This document shows positions 58,209-64,000 of a stretch of 64,000 nt of DNA, in pieces. The translations under genes and the position numbers were made by a program. How positions within the stretch are numbered: position 1 is the first letter of the stretch; each line of letters starts with the position of its first letter. The notes under the pieces are model-generated. The model did no database searches and had not been told where the DNA came from. It saw only the letters and a program-made list of their open reading frames with translations. This DNA is from Amycolatopsis saalfeldensis (lineage in GTDB: Bacteria; Actinomycetota; Actinomycetes; Mycobacteriales; Pseudonocardiaceae): contig NZ_FOEF01000004.1 in assembly GCF_900110575.1 (NCBI RefSeq), positions 124,001 to 188,000 of the forward strand, read 5' to 3'.

Positions 58209-59039
58209 TCATCGCGACGGCTTGGCCTGCCCGGGTTTCCAGGGACTGACGGTGTCCGTCGGCCGGGTCGGGTCGGTGAACCGCGGCCGCACGGGCTCGT
58301 CGCGGCGCAGCGGCACCAGGCCGTCGGTGATGGCCTGCATGATCTTGGCGTGCGCGCGCACACCCGCGCCCGGCCGTTCCGGTTCGACCCCCGACAGGTC
58401 GACGGGGTCGCCGAAGTGCACCTTGAACCGCGGCCGCCGCAGTGGCGCGCTCAGCCCCGAACGGGCCAGCGGCACCAGGTCGGCGGGCCCGTTCACGGTC
58501 TCGGTGCCCCAGTAGACGGCCTCGTGCGCGCCCCACTGGCTGATCGGGATCACGGGCACGTCCGCACCCAGCGCGAGCCGCGCGGCGCCGGTCTTGCCGC
58601 GCTCGGGCCACAGCCCGGGATCGTGGCTGATCCGGCCCTCGGGGTAGACGATGATCGGCTCGCGGGTGGTGCGCAGCTGCTCCACGGCCTCGGCGAACTG
58701 CCCGACCGCGGTCGCCGCCACCTGGCGGTCCACCCGCAGGTGCCCGCTGACGCGCAGCGCCGGGCCGATCAACGGCGCGTCGAGGATGCCCCCGGCCAGC
58801 ATGAACCGCGGGTTGATGCCGATCCGCTTGCACGCCGCCATCAGCACGAACGCGTCGAACACGCCGATGTGGTTCGCCGCCATCAGCAGCGGGCGGCCGC
58901 GCAGCGCGGGCGGGATCGAGCCGGACACGGTCAGCCTGCCGACCAGGTTGACCAGGCCGCGGTCGATGTTGAGCATCGTCCGCCAGATCGCCGGGGCGCG
59001 GCGCGGAGCCGGGGAATCGTCCTGCTGCAGCGCGAACAT
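58209..59039 (-). CDS. 1-acylglycerol-3-phosphate acyltransferase (PlsC-like)
   Basis: 276 residues from the ATG at 59039; a GTG at 59111 is an alternative. The HX4D motif is NHIGVFD, preceded by the ALRGRPLLMAA region, and the acceptor motif is IIVYPEGRIS. It acylates lysophosphatidate or related lipids at the membrane. It is divergent from ftsK. Confidence 0.87.
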   Translation of the reverse strand: MFALQQDDSPAPRRAPAIWRTMLNIDRGLVNLVGRLTVSGSIPPALRGRPLLMAANHIGVFDAFVLMAACKRIGINPRFMLAGGILDAPLIGPALRVSGHLRVDRQVAATAVGQFAEAVEQLRTTREPIIVYPEGRISHDPGLWPERGKTGAARLALGADVPVIPISQWGAHEAVYWGTETVNGPADLVPLARSGLSAPLRRPRFKVHFGDPVDLSGVEPERPGAGVRAHAKIMQAITDGLVPLRRDEPVRPRFTDPTRPTDTVSPWKPGQAKPSR

Positions 59040-59189
59040 GCGCAGAGTTTGCCATGGCGGCGGGTACCCCCGATGGGGTGGTTCCGGCACCAGGGGCCCT
59101 GAATCCGGCACGCGGGCCGGGGGCGATTGTTTCGCCTGTGCTGAGAGTGGCGCATGGGACTATCGGCCCGGGCCCGTTACCGTGGAGGC

Positions 59190-61748
59190 ATGGCTGGGTC
59201 GGCGACGAGGAAGCGGAGCAGTTCGAGCAGCGGCGGGAAGGCACCGGCGCGTGGTTCGCGTACCCCGGCGAAACCGCGGTCGACGGGCTCCGGCTCACGT
59301 TCACGCCCGTCGTCTTCCTCCCGCAGGCCTTCGTCCTCCGCGCGCAGGCCGGCTTCGCGAAAGCGCTCCTCTTCCGGCGCGTTCGGGCGGGGCGTGCGCG
59401 GCACCTGGAACCTGCTGGCCAAGGGCCTCGGCACGCTGGCCCGCACGGTCGGGCGCACCCGTGAGCTGGAGGCGGAGCACCGTCGTGACGGGCTCGCGCT
59501 CGGCCTGATCGCGCTGGCGATCATCGCCGCCGTGGGCGTGTGGTGGCGCGCCGCCGGGCCGATCGGCGCCGCCGTGGAGGTCGCGACGCGCACGGTGCTC
59601 GGCGCGGGCGCGGTGACGCTGCCCCTGGTGCTGGTCGTGGTCGCGGTCGCGCTGATGCGCTCGGAGCCGGACCCGGAAACCCGGCCGCGGATGGTCATCG
59701 GCACGCTGCTGGTGGTGCTGTCCGTGCTCGGGATGCTGCACATCTTCACCGCGCTGCCGGACACGAACGCGGGCCGGATGTACGCCGGCGGCGTGATCGG
59801 CTGGTTCTCCGGCGGGCTGCTCACCCAGGGCGTGACCACCTGGGTCGCGGTGCCGTTGCTGATCCTCGCGCTGCTGTTCGGCGTGCTGGTGTTCACCGGC
59901 ACGCCGGTGCGCGAGATCCCGCACCGGCTGCGCACCTGGGGCCTCGACGAGGAGGAGCTCGCCGACGTCGAGGCCGAGCGCGATGCGGCCGCCGCTGCCG
60001 AGCGCGAGGCCGACGCGGTCATCGAAGCCGACCCGAAAGCCGCGCGGCTGCGCAAGCCTTCGCGTCGTCGCCAGGGCCGCGGCGAGCAGGACGGCGAGCA
60101 GCTGGACCTCGACGCCGCGCTCGCCGAGACACCCACCCCGTTGCGCCCGCCGAAGCCCAAGCCGCCGATGCCCGCCGCCGAGGTGCCGGAGAAGAAGCCT
60201 AAGAAGGCGCCCGAGCCGCCGATGGCGATGACCCGCACGGTCGAGGGCGACTACCAGCTCCCGCCGCCGGACCTGCTGAAGCTCGGCGACGTGCCGAAGT
60301 CCCGCAGCAAGGCCAACGACGCCATGATCGAGGCGATCACCGGCGTGCTGGAGCAGTTCAGCATCGACGCGCAGGTCACCGGCTTCACCCGCGGCCCGAC
60401 CGTCACCCGGTACGAGGTCGAGCTGGGCCCGGGCGTCAAGGTCGAGAAGATCACCGCGCTGACCAAGAACATCGCGTACGCCGTGGCCACCGACAACGTC
60501 CGGCTGCTGGCGCCGATCCCCGGCAAGTCCGCGGTCGGCATCGAGGTGCCGAACTCCGACCGCGAGATGGTGCGCCTCGGCGACGTCCTTCGCGCGCCGA
60601 CCACGGTCAAGGACAACCACCCGATGGTGATCGGGCTGGGCAAGGACATCGAGGGCCACTTCGTCACCGCGAACCTGACGAAGATGCCCCACCTGCTGGT
60701 GGCCGGCTCGACCGGCTCCGGTAAGTCCAGCTTCGTGAACTCGATGCTGGTGTCGCTGCTCGCGCGGTCGACCCCGGACGAGTGCCGGATGATCCTGATC
60801 GACCCGAAGATGGTCGAGCTGACGCCGTACGAGGGCATCCCGCACCTGATCACGCCCATCATCACCCAGCCGAAGAAGGCCGCCGCCGCGCTGGCCTGGC
60901 TGGTGGAGGAGATGGAGCAGCGGTACCAGGACATGCAGGTCAACAAGGTCCGGCACATCGACGACTACAACAAGAAAGTCCGCTCCGGCGAGATCACCGC
61001 GCCGCCGGGCAGCGAGCGCGTGTACGCGCCGTACCCGTACATCATGGCGATCGTCGACGAGCTGGCCGACCTGATGATGACCGCCCCGCGTGACGTCGAG
61101 GACGCGATCGTCCGGATCACGCAGAAGGCGCGCGCGGCCGGCATCCACCTGGTGCTGGCGACCCAGCGGCCGTCGGTCGACGTCGTCACCGGCCTGATCA
61201 AGACCAACGTGCCCTCACGGCTGGCCTTCGCCACGTCCTCGCTCACCGACTCGCGGGTCATCCTCGACCAGCCGGGCGCGGAGAAGCTGATCGGCATGGG
61301 CGACGCCCTGTACCTGCCGATGGGCGCGGGCAAACCGGTGCGCATCCAGGGCGCGTTCGTCGGCGACGAAGAGATCGCCGCCGTCGTCAACTACGCCAAG
61401 GAGCAGGCGCAGCCGGAGTACCAGGACGGCGTCACGGCGCAGAAGGCCGGCGAGAAGAAGGAGATCGACCCGGACATCGGCGACGACCTCGACGTGCTGC
61501 TGCAGGCCGCCGAACTGATCGTCACCTCCCAGTTCGGCTCGACGTCGATGCTGCAGCGCAAGCTCCGCGTCGGCTTCGCGAAGGCCGGCCGCCTGATGGA
61601 CCTCCTCGAAAGCCGCGGCGTCGTCGGCCCCTCGGAAGGCTCGAAGGCCCGCGACGTGCTGATCAAGCCGGAAGAACTGGAGTCGGTCCTCTTCATGATC
61701 CGCGGCGGCGACGCCCCCGAGCCGGCCGGTGAGGACGAAGAGTTCTGA
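59190..61748 (+). CDS. ftsK: DNA translocase FtsK
   Basis: 852 residues from the ATG after GTGGAGGC. A Ser/Arg/Lys-rich tail (1-65) precedes four membrane helices (about 100-260), a charged linker (270-370), and the motor with Walker [12 protein letters not shown] near 505 and the Walker [10 protein letters not shown]. The gamma winged helix closes the protein ([19 protein letters not shown]-type). It pumps DNA at the septum and activates XerCD at dif. TACCGT lies 6 nt before the ATG, so a leaderless transcript is possible. Confidence 0.97.
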   Translation: MAGSATRKRSSSSSGGKAPARGSRTPAKPRSTGSGSRSRPSSSSRRPSSSARRPASRKRSSSGAFGRGVRGTWNLLAKGLGTLARTVGRTRELEAEHRRDGLALGLIALAIIAAVGVWWRAAGPIGAAVEVATRTVLGAGAVTLPLVLVVVAVALMRSEPDPETRPRMVIGTLLVVLSVLGMLHIFTALPDTNAGRMYAGGVIGWFSGGLLTQGVTTWVAVPLLILALLFGVLVFTGTPVREIPHRLRTWGLDEEELADVEAERDAAAAAEREADAVIEADPKAARLRKPSRRRQGRGEQDGEQLDLDAALAETPTPLRPPKPKPPMPAAEVPEKKPKKAPEPPMAMTRTVEGDYQLPPPDLLKLGDVPKSRSKANDAMIEAITGVLEQFSIDAQVTGFTRGPTVTRYEVELGPGVKVEKITALTKNIAYAVATDNVRLLAPIPGKSAVGIEVPNSDREMVRLGDVLRAPTTVKDNHPMVIGLGKDIEGHFVTANLTKMPHLLVAGSTGSGKSSFVNSMLVSLLARSTPDECRMILIDPKMVELTPYEGIPHLITPIITQPKKAAAALAWLVEEMEQRYQDMQVNKVRHIDDYNKKVRSGEITAPPGSERVYAPYPYIMAIVDELADLMMTAPRDVEDAIVRITQKARAAGIHLVLATQRPSVDVVTGLIKTNVPSRLAFATSSLTDSRVILDQPGAEKLIGMGDALYLPMGAGKPVRIQGAFVGDEEIAAVVNYAKEQAQPEYQDGVTAQKAGEKKEIDPDIGDDLDVLLQAAELIVTSQFGSTSMLQRKLRVGFAKAGRLMDLLESRGVVGPSEGSKARDVLIKPEELESVLFMIRGGDAPEPAGEDEEF

Positions 61749-61765
61749 CTCCCCTCCTGATGGCC

Positions 61766-61808
61766 TTCAGGCCGTTCTGTGCGGTTTACTGGTACAGAAC
61801 GGCCTGAA
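61766..61808. repeat. 15-bp inverted repeat between ftsK and the RloA-like gene
   Basis: Perfect arms TTCAGGCCGTTCTGT (61766-61780) and ACAGAACGGCCTGAA (61794-61808) with a 13-nt centre. It starts 17 nt after ftsK and ends before the AAGGAGG of the next gene. It may terminate ftsK or act as the operator of the following operon. Confidence 0.6.
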
Positions 61809-61831
61809 ACTGTCAGAAGGAGGTGGTCCGG

Positions 61832-63058
61832 GTGCTTCGGAGTTTCCGGCTGGGCAACCATCGCTCGTTTCGGGACGAGCAGGAGCTGCTGCTCATGCCC
61901 GCCCTGCCGGGGGACAACCGGCCGGCCGTGCCGGTGGCCGCGATCTACGGTGCGAACGCATCGGGCAAGTCGAACCTGCTTGACGGCCTCGCCCTGGTCA
62001 AAGAGCTGGTGGCCGGCCGACGGCTGTCGGGGGCCGGCCGGCTGTGGCAGGCGGTCCCCGCCACCGGGCTGGAGATACAGAAACCCTTTCGGCTCGCCTC
62101 CGGTATGGGGCAGGAGCCGTCCGTCTTCGTGACGGAGATGCTGGCGGACGGTGTTCCCCACACATACGGCTTCGTCCTGAAGGGCGGTGAAATTCTCGAG
62201 GAGTGGTTGTACTCCTATCCCGAGAAGCGCAAACGCCTGCTGTTCGAGCGGTCCGGCTCGAAGATCAAGACCGGCAGCACTCTGACGGAGGTCCGCGCGA
62301 AGATCGGGCTGCTGGAGGAGATCATCCGGCTGAACACCTTGCTGCTTCGCGAGTGCGAGAGGCTGGACCTCGGCCCGCTGGCTGTTGCCCACCGATGGTT
62401 CCAGCAGCGGTTGAACGTGGTCGAGCAGAACGAGCCGGCCCAGGGAGGATTTCTCAGCCAGTGGGTCGGCGGCTACCTCGTCGAGAAGCCGGAGCGGTTC
62501 GACCGGGTGCTGTCGCTGCTGAAGGTCGCCGACGTGGGCATCGTTGACATCATGGTCCTGGACCGGTCGGGCTATCACGGTGACGAGAACCGGCGCGAGC
62601 TGGAGGTCCGGCTGGCGCACGGACCGCAGCAGGAGTTCTTCGATCTCGCCGACGAATCGGCCGGGACCCGGAACTGGCTGGAGTTGCTGCCGTCGGTGGT
62701 GGACGCCCTCGACCAGGGAGCGGTGCTCGTGGTCGACGAACTCGAAACCAGCCTGCATCCCGCTCTGGTGACCAGGCTGATCGGGCTCTTCCGGGACGAA
62801 GCGACCAACCCGCTGGGTGCGCAGCTGATCTTCACGACGCACGACACCAGCCTGCTCGGCACGATGCTCGGCGGTGATGTCCTGGCGCGTGACGAAATCT
62901 GGTTCGTGGACAAAACCGCCGAGGGGGCCAGCGAGCTGTATCCGCTCACCGATTTCAAACCTCGTAAGGACCAGAACACCGAACGGCGTTACCTGGCGGG
63001 CGCGTACGGTGCGGTGCCGGTGCTCGGCGACTTCGCGGAAGCGTTGCAACGCGGATGA
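61832..63058 (+). CDS. RloA/AbiLi-like AAA-family ATPase
   Basis: 408 residues. The GTG at 61832 is chosen because AAGGAGG ends 8 nt before it; a GTG at 61823 overlaps that site. Walker A is G40-A-N-A-S-G-K46-S47, right after a typical N-terminal [12 protein letters not shown] coiled insert follows, then the signature/Walker B region [13 protein letters not shown] (D302-E303) and the switch FTTHDTSLL, the pattern of OLD/AAA_15 ABC-type ATPases. The gene overlaps its partner as ATGA. Such ATPase + RloB pairs occur in phage-defence systems. That role is inferred. Confidence 0.82.
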   Translation: MLRSFRLGNHRSFRDEQELLLMPALPGDNRPAVPVAAIYGANASGKSNLLDGLALVKELVAGRRLSGAGRLWQAVPATGLEIQKPFRLASGMGQEPSVFVTEMLADGVPHTYGFVLKGGEILEEWLYSYPEKRKRLLFERSGSKIKTGSTLTEVRAKIGLLEEIIRLNTLLLRECERLDLGPLAVAHRWFQQRLNVVEQNEPAQGGFLSQWVGGYLVEKPERFDRVLSLLKVADVGIVDIMVLDRSGYHGDENRRELEVRLAHGPQQEFFDLADESAGTRNWLELLPSVVDALDQGAVLVVDELETSLHPALVTRLIGLFRDEATNPLGAQLIFTTHDTSLLGTMLGGDVLARDEIWFVDKTAEGASELYPLTDFKPRKDQNTERRYLAGAYGAVPVLGDFAEALQRG

Positions 63059-63618
63059 CTCGTCGCGAGAACACGGCTCGCCGGCGCCGTGCGTTCCGCG
63101 AGGAGCGCAGATCGCTGCTCGTGGTTTGTGGTGCTCTCGCCACGGAGCCGGCCTACTTCGAGGGCCTCAAACGGGATCGGCGCAACCCCGCCGTCACTAT
63201 CAAGATCAAGGCCAGGCCGACGGACCCGGAAACTGTTGTCAATTTCGCGGCCGGCCTGCGGGACCGTGCCGCGGGAACGCACGACGAAGTCTGGTGTGTG
63301 GTCGACGTCGACGAGTTCGACGTGAGCCGGGCGCTGGTCCAGGCCCGGCGGCGCGGAGTCAACCTCGCCGTCTCGAATCCGTGTTTCGAGTACTGGCTGC
63401 TTCTGCACTTCGAGACTTGTGCGGCTCCGATGACCCGGTACCGCGAAGTCGAGCGGCGCTTGCGGAGGCATCTCCCCGAGTACCGCAAGTCCGGGCTGCG
63501 GTTCGAGGACTTCGCCGGCGGGGTCGACGCTGCCGTCAATCGGGCCGGTAGCTCACCGGCCGGGCACGAGATCAATCCTTCGACTCAAGTCGGGGCCCTG
63601 GTCTCGAAGATGATCTGA
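63055..63618 (+). CDS. RloB/AbiLii-like effector protein
   Basis: 187 residues overlapping the ATPase gene (ATGA). The RloB pattern is present: basic N-terminus, [14 protein letters not shown] (E31), VVDVDEFD (D84, D86) and [13 protein letters not shown] (N108, E112). The Glu and DxD spacing resembles a TOPRIM-type metal site, so it may be a nuclease held in check by the ATPase. The coupling fits a sensor-effector unit against phage. No R-M genes are seen beside it. Confidence 0.8.
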   Translation: MTRRENTARRRRAFREERRSLLVVCGALATEPAYFEGLKRDRRNPAVTIKIKARPTDPETVVNFAAGLRDRAAGTHDEVWCVVDVDEFDVSRALVQARRRGVNLAVSNPCFEYWLLLHFETCAAPMTRYREVERRLRRHLPEYRKSGLRFEDFAGGVDAAVNRAGSSPAGHEINPSTQVGALVSKMI

Positions 63619-63661
63619 CCCCGGGTGCAACCCCGGCCGCCGCCGGTCCCGTCTGCACACC

Positions 63662-64000
63662 ATGGACGCCAAGAGGCTCGCTCTGACCATGGGGACGCTG
63701 GTCGTCCTCGCCGCGGGCGCGGGGAGTTCAGTGGCCCTCGCGCAGACCGGTGGGGGGCCGGCGGCGCCGCCACGGCCGGCGGTCGCCGGCACCGTCACGG
63801 CCGATCCCGGGCACGACGTCTCGCTCGCCACCGGGCAGGCGGCCGAGCTGAGCACCAAGGACATCACCGTCCGCTACACCCGGCTGGTCGAGGACTCGCG
63901 CTGCAAGCCGGGGCTGCACTGCATCTGGCAGGGCGACGCGATCGTCGCCGTGACGCTGACGCAGCCCGGCCGCGGGGAGCGCACCGACACCGAGCTGCAC
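63662..64000 (+). CDS. Secreted protein with DSRC...CIWQGDA domain (C-terminus off the right edge)
   Basis: 113 codons are open to the end of the window. The Sec signal peptide is RLALTMGTLVVLAAGAGSSV ending ALA near residue 27. A short Pro/Ala spacer and a beta-rich domain with VRYTRLVEDSRCKPGLHCIWQGDA follow. This small extracellular domain is widespread and of unknown function; the two cysteines probably pair. It starts 43 nt after rloB and looks independent. Confidence 0.75.
   Translation, partial: MDAKRLALTMGTLVVLAAGAGSSVALAQTGGGPAAPPRPAVAGTVTADPGHDVSLATGQAAELSTKDITVRYTRLVEDSRCKPGLHCIWQGDAIVAVTLTQPGRGERTDTELH

Overview
The window is a G+C-rich actinobacterial chromosome segment: many GTG starts, GTGA/ATGA start-stop overlaps, and promoters that place the start codon at or near the transcription start. 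The gene order rimP-nusA-ylxR-infB-DUF503-rbfA-nrnA-dinF, then truB-ribF-rpsO-pnp-M16 peptidase-dapB and thyX-dapA-rnj-ftsK, follows the conserved housekeeping block known from Mycobacterium and relatives. The family content and the long GTGAAGG.../...CCTTCAC hairpins suggest Pseudonocardiaceae, probably Amycolatopsis; the genus is an inference, not something proved by the sequence.

Layout. 1-8416: accessory regulators (polysaccharide deacetylase with a double-HTH Lrp regulator; a TetR regulator divergent from an SRPBCC gene with a two-palindrome operator; a second TetR; an HxlR regulator with its own palindrome), a lipoprotein hydrolase, and two tandem DesK/NarL two-component systems. 8584-14055: a GT39-type membrane glycosyltransferase coupled to a GPP34 (GOLPH3-like) protein, a membrane acyltransferase, a zinc-ribbon protein, a class V aminotransferase and a membrane-anchored hypothetical. 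14097-28750: the translation block interrupted by an esterase, an MmpS-like lipoprotein and a divergent LysR/2,2-dialkylglycine decarboxylase pair, ending in a broken P450 gene filled by a 24-nt minisatellite and then dinF. 28762-33901: accessory DNA with a flavin monooxygenase, a Clp-N-domain protein divergent from an HTH regulator around an 11-bp-arm palindrome, a 33-nt minisatellite, a PhzF enzyme and a frameshifted DUF2510 fragment. 33902-43801: MFS transporter, truB, ribF, an HTH gene, thpR, rpsO, pnp, M16 peptidase, dapB and a TPR-like membrane protein. 43858-53243: membrane proteins, an AlkX/YcaQ-type DNA glycosylase, a deleted ADP-ribosylglycohydrolase, an RHH/DUF4097 pair, thyX with an ACT protein, an Nramp transporter and a receptor-type Ser/Thr kinase. 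53358-61748: dapA-rnj, small metabolic genes, a PlsC acyltransferase and ftsK. 61832-63618: a two-gene RloA/RloB (AbiL-like) putative phage-defence operon. A secreted protein runs off the right edge.

Most noteworthy. (i) The ATPase + RloB-like pair placed just after ftsK. (ii) Three promoters fitting or nearly fitting the RecA-independent DNA-damage motif TGTCRGTG-N8-TANNNT, before dinF (exact), thyX (one mismatch) and the AlkX-type glycosylase (two mismatches), which would place them in a PafBC-type damage regulon. (iii) Two unrelated codon-phased minisatellites (24 and 33 nt). (iv) A GOLPH3-like gene translationally coupled to a membrane glycosyltransferase. (v) A set of clear dyad operators next to their presumed regulators.
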